Counted from the stretch's first letter, positions 34,520 to 44,162 are shown. The stretch: 64,000 nucleotides of DNA from Aquicella siphonis (GCF_902459485.1 NZ_LR699119.1:992001-1056000), one strand, 5' to 3'. Program-made: numbers and translations. Notes: generated by a model not told the origin, from the letters alone.

Positions 34520-37051
34520 ATGACCTTTCGAAATCCGCTTGGAAGTATCTCGGCTCTCAGTCTGGCTGCCAACCCGGCCGCATTGCCTGTCATCGCCACC
34601 GCTGCGGGTGTGGCTGTCACCGTGGCCGCCGCGACCTATACATATAAGGCATATAAACAGTATGAGGAAAAAAAGCATAGGGAAGCTATTGAAGCGATCA
34701 ATCATTTGCATGAAAAACATTTGGCCCGCATTTTTATCCCTGACAATCATGAAATCAAGGGGTTTCCGCCCATATTCAAATTGGATCCTGACAAGCCGTC
34801 AAGCACGGTAGACTCCATGCATTTTACAGATGATCAAGTTGAAGATATCGGTAAATCCATGCCCAGGTGTACGGATATCATCTTGTCTAACTATCGTGAG
34901 TCCGTACTCAATGCCATGCTGAAGCTGAAGGAATATTATTTTAGCCGCGACGATCACAAAGACATTACAGCAGGTGTGATTTCCTATCTGCTTTATATTC
35001 TCGAATCAAAATGCCTGAACTTTGAAGGTTATGATTATGATATCGCTTACCTCGATGCGATCACCAATTTCATCAATGCGTACGCCTCTATGCAGGATCG
35101 CGAAAACACCCAGCATTTCAGCCGCCTAAACCCGGTTTATGCCTATCTGCTTACGGCGCAGCAGGAATTGGAGAGGCATCGTGACGCATTGTCACTGGAA
35201 GGAATGGTGACTGAGCTGCGGGAAGCCTGCATTTCACATACCAGCCAGCTGGTTCGCAGTTTTGCCAAACTGGTCGTGAAAGAGAAGGATTGGAATCTTG
35301 TCAAAATGGTTACCATGGATGAGCTTACGCAGGGGCTTTTGAGACGCAAATACATACACTCGGAAATCAAGGGCCTGGTATTGAGATCGGATTCCGAAAA
35401 GCATGTTCCGGATTCCCCGTTCAAGAACTGGGTGATTTCTCTTGCGAATTACTACCTGCATACACTGGATCCGGACACGCGCCTGGGCTGCGGTGAGGTC
35501 ATACCGCCTGATCGGCTGTTTGTTCTGCCGGAATTGCAGCGTCTTGAGTATCTCAGGGGGGCGTCGCTCAAATTCAATTCAGACGAATCAAAAGAGCTGC
35601 GGCTGCTTGAAGAGCAAATGGAAAGTATTCGAACCCAATTCAGGAAATGTAAAAATTTTATCACGACACGTTTGGATGCCAGGACAATTAACACAACACC
35701 AAAGTTTATTCCGGTTGACACTGACGCGGATCTATATAACCGGTCAAAAATACTGGCACAATTCGCGGCATTGATACACCAGACAATTTCCATTCAGTAT
35801 TTGAGCACGCATTTGCTGAAAAGCATCAAACAACTGGGTGAAATTTATGTCAAGAACCCTTTGCATTTCAGCCGGATTTTCAATGTCCTTGGATTGTTAT
35901 GCAAACAGGTAAAAAATAGCGTTGACGCCGTGAAGGAATCATTCACGCGCATACAAAAGATGAATAGAAATGCAATGCAGCTGGAAGACCAGGAATTGTT
36001 TCCGGAGCAGATCAAGGCTATTCTTGATTCCACTTACGCTATCATTTCCCGTCTAGACAAACGTATCAAGGAGTACCGAGACCGTGTTCCAAAAAACAAA
36101 CAGGAACCAACGGTTGAATCGGTGAAACACGAGATGTTTGAAGTTGCGGGCCTGCTGGCGCAGATTTATCACATGCAGCCCGAAGCGGTGCGAAATAGCG
36201 AACAAAATATTTTGCCATTCATGAAGACGGCGGCAATTGTTCAGGGCAAAAAAGCAGCTTTTCCAGCGCGCCATGCTGCGGATGCGCAATGCAAGCCGAC
36301 GGAAACGCCAGGGATTGACGGACAGGCCATCGCGGCAGATGCAGCGCCCGTGCTTTCCTCTTCAGCCAGAAAACCTTCTCAGAGTGCGCAAGCGCCGCTG
36401 GTGACAGATGCTGATATTGACAGGGAGTTAATGAGGATAGAGCGTCATTTACAGGCCGATTTCTCATCCGGGCAGCGGGCGGATTCCGGTCAGGCAATGG
36501 AAAAAAGCGCGCCTATCACCAGACTGGCGAAGGTTAATCTTATACTCCGCGAAATCAGCAATCGTATTCTGGAAATCCAGCGGATGGAGGCGCCGCAGGA
36601 AAGTCAATCAACCGCGCGGCAAGAGTTTAATGCTGAAATATCCGCGTATACGCAACTGTGTGATTCCTTGAAATCAATGCGAGAATATTTTTCATTCAAA
36701 CTGAATGAAGATCATGCGGCTGAAGATGAGCGCATCCAAATTGACAGGAAACTTGATGCCATGCTGGATATGGGAGAGCGCGTGCTTGCTTTTCTCAAAC
36801 TTCAAAAATCACAACGCGTGGCGCAAGCGAGGATGATGCCGGCTGTCATGGAGATGCCGCTGCGGGAGCTTGGCGGTCTGTCCTGGCATGTTCAGGATGC
36901 GTCTAGTACACGCCCTTCACAGTCCGTAGCGGATGTGAGCATATTTGCGAGGGATTCACATCGGCCTCTTTTATCGCCTAAAGCGGCTTGTGAGCTCATC
37001 GCAGCGGTTCTGGGAGGAGACCAGTCCAATCCCGCGCCCAGCGCATTATGA
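34520..37051 (+). CDS. 843-residue helical protein with N-terminal membrane segment (candidate effector)
   Basis: Large protein with a hydrophobic segment at about residues 15-42 (LPVIATAAGVAVTVAAATYTY) followed by a basic coiled coil, so it may be anchored to a membrane. Residues 60-560 are helical. Residues 570-650 look disordered (Ala/Ser/Pro/Gln-rich, KPSQSAQAP), and residues 650-800 are helical again. No signal peptidase site is evident. No family is recognised. The AAAAGGAG ribosome site is strong, and a PmrA-type box lies upstream. These traits match translocated proteins of Legionellales, but the function is unknown. Confidence 0.6.
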   Translation: MTFRNPLGSISALSLAANPAALPVIATAAGVAVTVAAATYTYKAYKQYEEKKHREAIEAINHLHEKHLARIFIPDNHEIKGFPPIFKLDPDKPSSTVDSMHFTDDQVEDIGKSMPRCTDIILSNYRESVLNAMLKLKEYYFSRDDHKDITAGVISYLLYILESKCLNFEGYDYDIAYLDAITNFINAYASMQDRENTQHFSRLNPVYAYLLTAQQELERHRDALSLEGMVTELREACISHTSQLVRSFAKLVVKEKDWNLVKMVTMDELTQGLLRRKYIHSEIKGLVLRSDSEKHVPDSPFKNWVISLANYYLHTLDPDTRLGCGEVIPPDRLFVLPELQRLEYLRGASLKFNSDESKELRLLEEQMESIRTQFRKCKNFITTRLDARTINTTPKFIPVDTDADLYNRSKILAQFAALIHQTISIQYLSTHLLKSIKQLGEIYVKNPLHFSRIFNVLGLLCKQVKNSVDAVKESFTRIQKMNRNAMQLEDQELFPEQIKAILDSTYAIISRLDKRIKEYRDRVPKNKQEPTVESVKHEMFEVAGLLAQIYHMQPEAVRNSEQNILPFMKTAAIVQGKKAAFPARHAADAQCKPTETPGIDGQAIAADAAPVLSSSARKPSQSAQAPLVTDADIDRELMRIERHLQADFSSGQRADSGQAMEKSAPITRLAKVNLILREISNRILEIQRMEAPQESQSTARQEFNAEISAYTQLCDSLKSMREYFSFKLNEDHAAEDERIQIDRKLDAMLDMGERVLAFLKLQKSQRVAQARMMPAVMEMPLRELGGLSWHVQDASSTRPSQSVADVSIFARDSHRPLLSPKAACELIAAVLGGDQSNPAPSAL

Positions 37052-37070
37052 AACAGCTTCCGGAGACCGG

Positions 37071-37131
37071 GTGTGAAACCTGGCTGGGCCGGAATATCAG
37101 GTTTCACACATCTCTTGCGGGCTTTTTTACT
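37071..37131 (+). terminator. Intrinsic terminator after the 843-residue protein
   Basis: A 12-bp perfect inverted repeat (37071-37082 and 37098-37109) follows the stop by 19 bases. A T-run occurs at 37123-37128 after a GC-rich GCGGGC step, so termination here is likely. Confidence 0.7.
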
Positions 37132-37256
37132 TGACGCGTGACGGGGGGATTTGTGCTAGATTATCTGATGGCTGCTGCTCGAGTCGAGCCGGAACTTCAA
37201 CGGCTTTTTCATCAGCGGCCGGTGATGAATGTCAAACTCAGATAAATGAGGTGCAC

Positions 37257-38015
37257 ATGGAAAGACGACACATGAAAAATGCAGTTGCCATTGCGGCTGC
37301 CTTATGTATGCTCCCGGCGGCTGTGTATGCGAAAACATCCGGTGGTCTTTATATGAATGGACAGTGGGATCCGGCTTGCAGTCAATGCTGGCCTACGCCC
37401 AGAACGGACAAAAACAATCATTGCAAGCCTTCTGATTGCGCGGTCCAGGGATATTATCATTGCCAGCAGCAAAATCCCCCGCTTTCCGTGGATGATGATC
37501 CCAGGTTGATATCACTGATCAAGTCTGGACAATGTACTTATGTTTCCCGGGAAAACCTGAGCGCAGGTGAAATCAGTTATCTCAACAGTATGAAGCTGTG
37601 TACGCAGGTGCTGGATAAAATGGCGGGGCGCTTCACGCTGCCTGCGAATCCCGCGGACGCTTCAAAACTCAAGGTTGATTTTTATCTGACGCATTTTAAA
37701 GCTTCGATTCTGGGCAGTGCTTATGCGCAGCTGAAGCTCGCCATGGATTACGATATTGGCATGGGCACACAGCAAAACAGAGCCAAGGCGACTGAATTAT
37801 ATCGCGAAGCGGCCAAAAAAGGCCTGCCATTTGCTCAATATGCAATTGCTGCACGTTACGCATATGGCATCACGGTTCCCAAGGATAAAGAACAAGCCAT
37901 TATGTGGCTGAATAAGGCGTTAACCACAAAACCTGCAACACAGGCGGATAAAAAGGCGCGAGACATGGTTGAGCCCTGCGCGATTAAGCTCATAGAAAGG
38001 CTGACCCCCACCTGA
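37257..38015 (+). CDS. Exported Sel1-repeat protein
   Basis: 252-residue exported protein. A signal peptide (AVAIAAALCMLPAAVYA) is followed by a Cys-rich region (CSQCWPTP, CKPSDC, YYHC), then two Sel1-type repeats (SAYAQLKLAMDYDIGMGTQQNRAKATELYREAAKKG and FAQYAIAARYAYGITVPKDKEQAIMWLNKA). Sel1 repeats mediate protein-protein contacts; exported ones such as LpnE aid host entry in Legionella. ATG 37257 follows GAGG; ATG 37272 is an alternative that would start at the signal itself. Confidence 0.78.
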   Translation: MERRHMKNAVAIAAALCMLPAAVYAKTSGGLYMNGQWDPACSQCWPTPRTDKNNHCKPSDCAVQGYYHCQQQNPPLSVDDDPRLISLIKSGQCTYVSRENLSAGEISYLNSMKLCTQVLDKMAGRFTLPANPADASKLKVDFYLTHFKASILGSAYAQLKLAMDYDIGMGTQQNRAKATELYREAAKKGLPFAQYAIAARYAYGITVPKDKEQAIMWLNKALTTKPATQADKKARDMVEPCAIKLIERLTPT

Positions 38016-38215
38016 TTCCATCTCATTTCATGCCGCGCCTGGCTGATCCGTGGAAGCGCGCCGGGCGCGGCATGATGCCTGGCTGCGCGTCTGTTTGGGC
38101 CAGTCATACCTGATTATTAGATTTTGCCATTATATTTCAATTAGATAGATTGAAAAAAACTGGCTGGCCTTTTTCTGGGGTAAAATGAAAGCATGAATGA
38201 CAGGGAGGATAGACT

Positions 38216-38761
38216 TTGCCCCGCATCCATTGTTCATTATTATTACCCGCCACTGTCAGTATATTTTTCTCGTCAACTGCTTACGCCCAGGTCATTGAAA
38301 TCAGCGGTTCGCCATTTGATACGGAAGGCGCCCCGGTTCCCGCATGGGTTCAGAGTCATGCGGAAAAAGCGGTGGTTGTTTATCCAAGACAACATATGTG
38401 GGGTGCATACAATGCTTCCGGAAAACTGGTGCGTTGGGGCATCGCCACGGCGGGCGCGGATGATTGTCCCGACACAGACAGTTCTTGCCGGACAAAAACC
38501 GGGGAATTTCGCGTTTATTCGCTTGGTAACAGCAACTGTGTGTCAAACAAATACGACGATGCGCCTATGCCTTATTGCATGTATTTTAATGGCGGGCAGG
38601 CATTGCACGGATCATCGGACATCCAGTTCCGTAATGCCAGTCATGGCTGTGTCAGGCTGCACATCGATGACGCGAAATGGCTGCGCTATCATTTTGTTGA
38701 GGGTCCCTCACTGGCCAATCAGTATCGCGGCACCAGAGTTATCGTCATGCCTTACGAGTGA
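38216..38761 (+). CDS. L,D-transpeptidase (YkuD domain)
   Basis: 181-residue exported L,D-transpeptidase with a signal peptide ending STAYAQ. The YkuD motifs are present: MYFNGGQALHGSS with catalytic His, and SHGCVRLHIDDAKWL with the nucleophile Cys. It makes 3-3 cross-links or anchors proteins to peptidoglycan. No ATG lies at the right place; TTG 38216 follows GGGAGG at 38203-38208 with seven-base spacing. Coxiella small-cell variants are rich in such links, so this fits a Coxiella-like biology, by inference. Confidence 0.88.
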   Translation: MPRIHCSLLLPATVSIFFSSTAYAQVIEISGSPFDTEGAPVPAWVQSHAEKAVVVYPRQHMWGAYNASGKLVRWGIATAGADDCPDTDSSCRTKTGEFRVYSLGNSNCVSNKYDDAPMPYCMYFNGGQALHGSSDIQFRNASHGCVRLHIDDAKWLRYHFVEGPSLANQYRGTRVIVMPYE

Positions 38762-38812
38762 CAGAGTCCTGGCCGCATTGCGCGATTGACGCTGGTTCAA
38801 GCAGACGTTTTC

Positions 38813-38829
38813 ATTAAGATTTCCTTAAT
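38813..38829 (+). promoter_or_regulatory. Candidate PmrA box, upstream copy
   Basis: ATTAAG-N5-CTTAAT, matching YTTAAK-N5-YTTAAK at all but the first base. It lies about 100 bases before the kinase-like gene. A second, perfect copy follows 36 bases downstream. Confidence 0.5.
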
Positions 38830-38865
38830 GTTTCTATGTTAACTCATAAATATTCAGTGAATGGA

Positions 38866-38882
38866 TTTAAGATCCTTTTAAT
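38866..38882 (+). promoter_or_regulatory. Candidate PmrA box, downstream copy
   Basis: TTTAAG-N5-TTTAAT, an exact consensus match, 49 bases before the kinase-like gene. The pair of boxes suggests strong PmrA control of this gene and the phosphatase gene behind it. Confidence 0.58.
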
Positions 38883-38931
38883 AATAATACGTCAAAATGG
38901 TTTGTACATATTTTGATCATAGGGGTGGTGT

Positions 38932-40413
38932 ATGGCATTGAACAGCCTGCGTAACAATGAAGCTAAACCACTGGCATCAGGTTCTCTTGATATTGAGGCA
39001 AACGACGACGCAGACGAAGGCTTTGTCCTTGTCGATAGCGGCGAAGATTTGCATGAAGAGGATTTTGAAATCATTGAGTCTCATCCTCCTTATTCTTTGC
39101 CGTTAGCGCAGATTTCCTATGATGAATCTGATCAGGGACTGGGAAATTCATCTCATCGGGTTGTTTGTGGAAATAACCCAAAAGATCAAAGCGTGCATTT
39201 TTTGAAATTCAATGATAATGAAGCGATGTTATATTGCGAATCCTTCATGGGCCATCTTTACAGTATGTCGCTGTTGTACGGGGTGACTCGCTGTTATGTC
39301 CGTTATGATGAAAACGATAAACCTGTTGCCCTGAGTTCACTCGAAATTCCAAATTTCAACACTTTCAAGCACAAGGATTCGCAGTTGACACAAGAGTCAT
39401 TAAAGGATCCGGCATATCGAACCCGGTTTATCCGTCTGCTTGCTGTCTTGTTCCGCATGCATGAAGACGATGCGCACTGCGGGAATATCACCACTGATTT
39501 GCAAATATTCGATGCTGATTGCGCGTTTTGGGATGTGACATGCAAAGTCAAAGGCGGCCGCCCCAATGTGGATAATGTCTTGCCAGGGCACCTGATCAGC
39601 CGCGATCCGGAAACGGCGTTTCAACTTCATGAGCAGGATATTATACACTTTCCCAATATTACACACGCGAAGCCATGGTATTTTCCCAGTCTTGACGCGG
39701 TCGCAACAGCTTATTTCAGCAATAATCCTTTTACACCCCAGGAAACAGCTTTGGTAAAAAAACTGGAGACCTGTCCGGAAACCCTGGACATCTGCTTTTA
39801 CGAATTTCTGGACTGGATGCTGGATATTTCGCAGCGGTTCAGGCCTCTGGCGCAATTGACCATTCCCGGCAAGCTGACTGTGAAGGGTGAGAATGTCATT
39901 AAGATGTATTGCGCGAAAAATGACATGATCAATTGTGAATACTGGGCGGTCTTGCCCAAGATGCCGTTGTTTCATGATTTTCTCAAAAGAAATTCAGACC
40001 GGGTGATTCATGAGATTCTGGTTCGATGCCATATACGCAATATGCGGCTGATAGCGGATAAAAAAAACGCGGCGGTCCGCCATGAGGCGTTTGACAACGC
40101 GGTCATTGATCCTGGAAGAGTCATTTTCATGTACAATGAATTGGTTCACGCCGTCAAGCGATCCCAGCTTATGACTTTTTCATTTGCCAGTTTTTCCATT
40201 TTCGGATCCGTATTTGCCCGCTCAGAAGAAGATATTGCTGTGATTGATGAAGGCAAGGCAAAAGAGCTGACTGAGAAATCATACGTCGTCGCACTGAAAA
40301 TGATGGAGCAGGAAGCGGAATTCGGGACAGCCTGCTGGAGCAGATTCACGCAGGTTTCCCAGGCTGAAACATCCAAAGTTGCCGCCGCCAAGTCCACCGT
40401 CACAAAAGTGTGA
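38932..40413 (+). CDS. Kinase-fold protein, PI3/PI4-kinase-like (candidate effector)
   Basis: 493-residue protein with an acidic, disordered first 60 residues. Then kinase-type elements appear in order: candidate beta3 Lys92 in HFLKF, alphaC Glu103 in YCESFMGH, hinge-like ALSSLEIPNF, catalytic loop HEDDAHCGNI (residues 177-186), and metal-binding FDADCAFWD (192-201). The catalytic loop resembles the DRHxxN of lipid kinases and of Legionella kinase-like effectors more than the HRD loop of protein kinases. No signal or membrane segment. Two PmrA-type boxes precede it; the phosphatase gene begins 73 bases later. A HipA-like or protein kinase activity cannot be excluded. Confidence 0.62.
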   Translation: MALNSLRNNEAKPLASGSLDIEANDDADEGFVLVDSGEDLHEEDFEIIESHPPYSLPLAQISYDESDQGLGNSSHRVVCGNNPKDQSVHFLKFNDNEAMLYCESFMGHLYSMSLLYGVTRCYVRYDENDKPVALSSLEIPNFNTFKHKDSQLTQESLKDPAYRTRFIRLLAVLFRMHEDDAHCGNITTDLQIFDADCAFWDVTCKVKGGRPNVDNVLPGHLISRDPETAFQLHEQDIIHFPNITHAKPWYFPSLDAVATAYFSNNPFTPQETALVKKLETCPETLDICFYEFLDWMLDISQRFRPLAQLTIPGKLTVKGENVIKMYCAKNDMINCEYWAVLPKMPLFHDFLKRNSDRVIHEILVRCHIRNMRLIADKKNAAVRHEAFDNAVIDPGRVIFMYNELVHAVKRSQLMTFSFASFSIFGSVFARSEEDIAVIDEGKAKELTEKSYVVALKMMEQEAEFGTACWSRFTQVSQAETSKVAAAKSTVTKV

Positions 40414-40486
40414 CCCTTTTTGCCGGCATGATATATTGCTGATGAAACATATCCATTCACGATGTTGAAAAGGGAGTGCTGAAAAT

Positions 40487-42703
40487 ATGCGGTCAGGAAT
40501 GCTTGCACAAATCAAGATGGTTTCGAGCATTCTAGGAAAGTTCCGTTTCGATGAGGCCGTTCCCGTCAAGGAAGACGCGATAAGATGTCTTGACATGCGG
40601 GATCGCAAATGTCCGTCCGCAAGCGAATTGATAAGAGAAATCTATGATCAGATTATAACGCTCAGGTCCATCATCGATAACAAGCATGGTATTTCATCAT
40701 TTGTCACAGAGATAGACGGTGACAAGCCGGTATGGGTGCGGTATGTGGATATGGTCATCGTCGACCAGGCTCCTTATCTTGAAAAAAACATTGAAGCCCT
40801 GAATTATCTTCGCCTGTTTTATGCATACCTGCTCGCAGCTCTCGCGCTTTGCCGCATTTATCAGATTGATCAAAACGCTTGTTTGCAGGCGGTCATGCAT
40901 GTCAAGCAAATCATTACGGATTCATTTTTTGAAATGATGGCGGTTGCGGATGACGCAAGGTTATTGCGTATTCTGTCGGAAGGAAAGAGTCTGCTTATCA
41001 ATGTCGTTCACGCCTTTGCGGATCAGCTGGACATCAATTTCATCAATTCAGCGCTTGACCAGGCAAAAGACTGGGCAGCGCTGGAGAGACCTTCCATGCG
41101 GGTGTGCACCATCATCAAGACAGAAAGCGATCTCAAATGTGTGCGAATGATCATTCTTGATGAGCCGTGCAGCGAGCTGACCGCCGACCAGACAATGTTA
41201 TTCGATAAGTTGGATGACCAGAAGTGGTTTAATGAATTATCCGATTTTAACAGGAAGCTTGTACGATATCACAAAGGTGCGATCCTGTCTGGTAAGTGCG
41301 TCATTCCCAGCCAGCTAAGAGCAGTGATCCCGCTATGCAAAAACTCTTATCAGCAGACGGTCTTCGCTCAGTCCGGAACAGCCAAGCCAGAAATTATCAA
41401 TTCCTATTTTCATTCGGCTACAGCGGCATACCTGAGTCACAAGGATGAAGAGACCGCGCAGACAATGACATATCTGAATATGCTGCAGCAACAACGACTA
41501 TGTCAGGCAGATGCCATGGTCATGATTTGCCTGAATAGTGACTTGGGCGACAGATGGCTAAAAACTTATGAATGGATAAACAGACGAAATTACACGGCCG
41601 ACGACAGCCGCAGCATCAAACTGACTGAATCAGCTTCCTCGCGCCTGACTGACAGGCGGGTATTTTTTGCCAAGATATGTTTAAATTATTTCAGGATGAT
41701 TGAATATAATAATTATTCGGGAATTCGCAGTCTGACGGAGATTATCAAGGCCAACACGGGCAAACTGGATGCGTCTCACCCTGACGTGGCTCGTGTTCTG
41801 AGCATGGTTGAGCAGGTTGAAAAACTGCAAGGTCAATTCACCCCGCTTGATTTATATGTCAAGGGCCTGGATATTATTCACTTTCTTACGCAGGCCGCCA
41901 CCTTGAATAACCAGCTTGCATCGCAATTCGCGGATAAATCCCTGCAGACCGTCGCTGTCTGGTTTGGTTGCGCGAGCGGGGAAAACCGAACCGGCATTAC
42001 TTATTATCATGATTTGTGCCGGACAATGCTGGAATATTTCGCCAGGTCTCAAGAGGTGTCATTGTCTGATGAATTTCAATTGCGTATTTTCCAGCTTGTG
42101 GCCAAGTCGCAACATGTGCTCTTGATGACCGGCAACCAGGGTAACACGTTTGGCACGGAAGGCATTCGCAGCAAGTCTAGCGGTTCGTTCAAGTCATTAC
42201 ATGATGTCTGCCACCTGGCGACAAAGTCCTCGGATATCAAGGTGCTCACGGCGGAAGACTACAATTATAATCAGGTGCTGGCAAGGCTGTCAGATATCTT
42301 GTCTGAAGCAGAAATGAATGGCAGGTGCAAATCGCTGATTCCGCTCGTCAGGCTCTTTCTGGTTCATGCTGAAGAGAAGCGCGCAGCTTATGTGTTCATG
42401 CCGGAGCACGAACGCTCTCTGTATAATGAAATTTTGGTCTGCATGGAGCGGCTTCTCTCTCAATCATGCAGTTCCCGCGCTCTGGCGCTCATGGAGAAAG
42501 CTCAACAAAGCCTGGCGGAAGTGTCTGCGCCAGGCGCGCTTGCCGGACAGAATACACTGCTGTCTAAAATTATTGTCGAAGCGCGTATCATCAGTCAGGC
42601 AAGCCAATCCGCTCAATTGTCTAAACTGGGTGTGTTCAAGGAAGGCAGCGACACAGCAGAGCAAAAGCCTGCAAATCCGAACTTAAAACTGGCTACGCAT
42701 TAG
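40487..42703 (+). CDS. CX5R phosphatase, phosphoinositide-phosphatase-like (candidate effector)
   Basis: 738-residue protein with a CX5R P-loop, CASGENRTG, at residues 495-503 after a hydrophobic strand (TVAVWFG). A long helix follows (ITYYHDLCRTMLEYFARS), then GNQGNTFGTEGIRSKSSGSFKSL. This order is seen in the SopB/IpgD/SidF/SidP class of bacterial phosphoinositide phosphatases. The two Lys of the SopB/SidF loop are missing, so substrate preference may differ. N- and C-terminal regions are helical and match no known family. It starts 73 bases after the kinase-like gene with no intervening promoter seen. Confidence 0.68.
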   Translation: MRSGMLAQIKMVSSILGKFRFDEAVPVKEDAIRCLDMRDRKCPSASELIREIYDQIITLRSIIDNKHGISSFVTEIDGDKPVWVRYVDMVIVDQAPYLEKNIEALNYLRLFYAYLLAALALCRIYQIDQNACLQAVMHVKQIITDSFFEMMAVADDARLLRILSEGKSLLINVVHAFADQLDINFINSALDQAKDWAALERPSMRVCTIIKTESDLKCVRMIILDEPCSELTADQTMLFDKLDDQKWFNELSDFNRKLVRYHKGAILSGKCVIPSQLRAVIPLCKNSYQQTVFAQSGTAKPEIINSYFHSATAAYLSHKDEETAQTMTYLNMLQQQRLCQADAMVMICLNSDLGDRWLKTYEWINRRNYTADDSRSIKLTESASSRLTDRRVFFAKICLNYFRMIEYNNYSGIRSLTEIIKANTGKLDASHPDVARVLSMVEQVEKLQGQFTPLDLYVKGLDIIHFLTQAATLNNQLASQFADKSLQTVAVWFGCASGENRTGITYYHDLCRTMLEYFARSQEVSLSDEFQLRIFQLVAKSQHVLLMTGNQGNTFGTEGIRSKSSGSFKSLHDVCHLATKSSDIKVLTAEDYNYNQVLARLSDILSEAEMNGRCKSLIPLVRLFLVHAEEKRAAYVFMPEHERSLYNEILVCMERLLSQSCSSRALALMEKAQQSLAEVSAPGALAGQNTLLSKIIVEARIISQASQSAQLSKLGVFKEGSDTAEQKPANPNLKLATH

Positions 42704-42827
42704 CGATGATGGATTGTCAAGTCTTACAGGATGTCCCTGATATAATTATTTGACAGCGCATAACTTCACGTATTTGTCATTCGCCTGTATAATTCCTGCA
42801 TTCAGGTTATGAATCAGGGATGATGCA

Positions 42828-44162
42828 ATGCTGGAACCGGAGTGTTCAAAAGCCCGCGCCGTCAGCTTTCTATGTTCGCTGGGATTGTTTATTGCGGGAT
42901 ATGTTTTTTACAGCTCTTCATTGATTCAGGCGTTTTATGCGGCCGAATTCACTTTGTCAAACTGGCAAATCGGTATCGCGCAATCGGCGGTTCCGCTAGG
43001 CGCGGTGACGGGGGCGGTGCTGGCTGGCCGACTGGCGGATTTATTCGGCCGGCATCGCTTGCTGGTCTGGAATTTTCTGATGCTGGTCTTGGTCAGTCTG
43101 TCAGGCAGTTTGATTTTTGACTATTCCTCCCTGTTGATCGTGCGCCTGTTAGATGGTTGTCTCGCGGGAACACTGTATCCCTTGTGCGCAGCGTATCTGA
43201 CTGAAATGACGCCGGCTGCTGCGCTGGCACGTCAATCGGCTGTCTTGATGTTTATTAACTGCCTCGCGGCGCCGGCCGCTTGTATCGTGGCAATCCTGTT
43301 GTCCTGTGTCTGTCGGGATCCGGTATTGTGGCGGGTAATGATAGCCAGTCTTGCTGTGCCGTCACTGGCCGCCTATATCTGGTCAACTTTGCTGCCCGAG
43401 AGTCAGCAGTGGCTTTATGCTGAAAATTCGCGAATAACATCAAGTCACCAAACTGGCGAGGCAGGGAGGTCGTTGTTCGACGGCGCCAGGATTTTATTCA
43501 GTCCTGATTATCGCAGCGTTACCCTGTGCCTGTTGGGGGCGTGGTTTCTTATGGATGTGGCATATTACGGCATCAATTTTTTTGTTCCCTATTTACTCCA
43601 GGCGATGCAGATCAATACACTCCAGAACCATTTCGCCCTATCCTATCATCCCTTATTAAGCAGCGGCACGGTCTGGGGGACGCTGATTATCAATCTGTTT
43701 TTTGCATTAGGCGCCCTGGCGGCCATATTTGTTATCGAAAAAGTGGATCTGATAAGATTGCAAAAATTTGGGTTTTTCTGGGCCGGCATCAGCCTGTTTT
43801 TGCTGGCGGGATATTTTTATACTGATTTGCGCCTGGACTCCATCATCATTATTTTGTTTGTCGTATTCAATTTCGCGATTAATCTGGGCCCTGATGTGAC
43901 AACTTACCTGCTTTCCGCGACTTCGTATCCCGTTGAAATCCGCGGCTCCGGTCACGGTCTGATTGCAGGATTTGCGAAATTCGGGTCTTTCCTCGGTGTT
44001 CTGCTGCTGCCATGGCTGCAGGATCTGTGGGGGTATCAGGCAGTCATCCTGCTTTTATCGGTTTTTCTGTTTATGGCTTATATGATGACTGTCAGTTTCG
44101 CCAGAGTGATTTCGGCAGAATACAAAAAAATGGAGGCAGAAATTATCTATGAAACAAATTGA
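42828..44162 (+). CDS. MFS transporter, sugar-porter type, likely phosphonate uptake
   Basis: 444-residue, 12-helix transporter of the metabolite:H+ symporter/sugar-porter group: GRLADLFGRHRLL between helices 2 and 3, LDGCLAGTLYPLCAAYLTEMTPA, and PESQQWL after helix 6. Because its stop overlaps phnX by 14 bases, it is very likely the uptake system for 2-aminoethylphosphonate or a related compound, inferred from context rather than family. Ribosome site AGGGAT precedes the ATG. Confidence 0.82.
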   Translation: MLEPECSKARAVSFLCSLGLFIAGYVFYSSSLIQAFYAAEFTLSNWQIGIAQSAVPLGAVTGAVLAGRLADLFGRHRLLVWNFLMLVLVSLSGSLIFDYSSLLIVRLLDGCLAGTLYPLCAAYLTEMTPAAALARQSAVLMFINCLAAPAACIVAILLSCVCRDPVLWRVMIASLAVPSLAAYIWSTLLPESQQWLYAENSRITSSHQTGEAGRSLFDGARILFSPDYRSVTLCLLGAWFLMDVAYYGINFFVPYLLQAMQINTLQNHFALSYHPLLSSGTVWGTLIINLFFALGALAAIFVIEKVDLIRLQKFGFFWAGISLFLLAGYFYTDLRLDSIIIILFVVFNFAINLGPDVTTYLLSATSYPVEIRGSGHGLIAGFAKFGSFLGVLLLPWLQDLWGYQAVILLLSVFLFMAYMMTVSFARVISAEYKKMEAEIIYETN

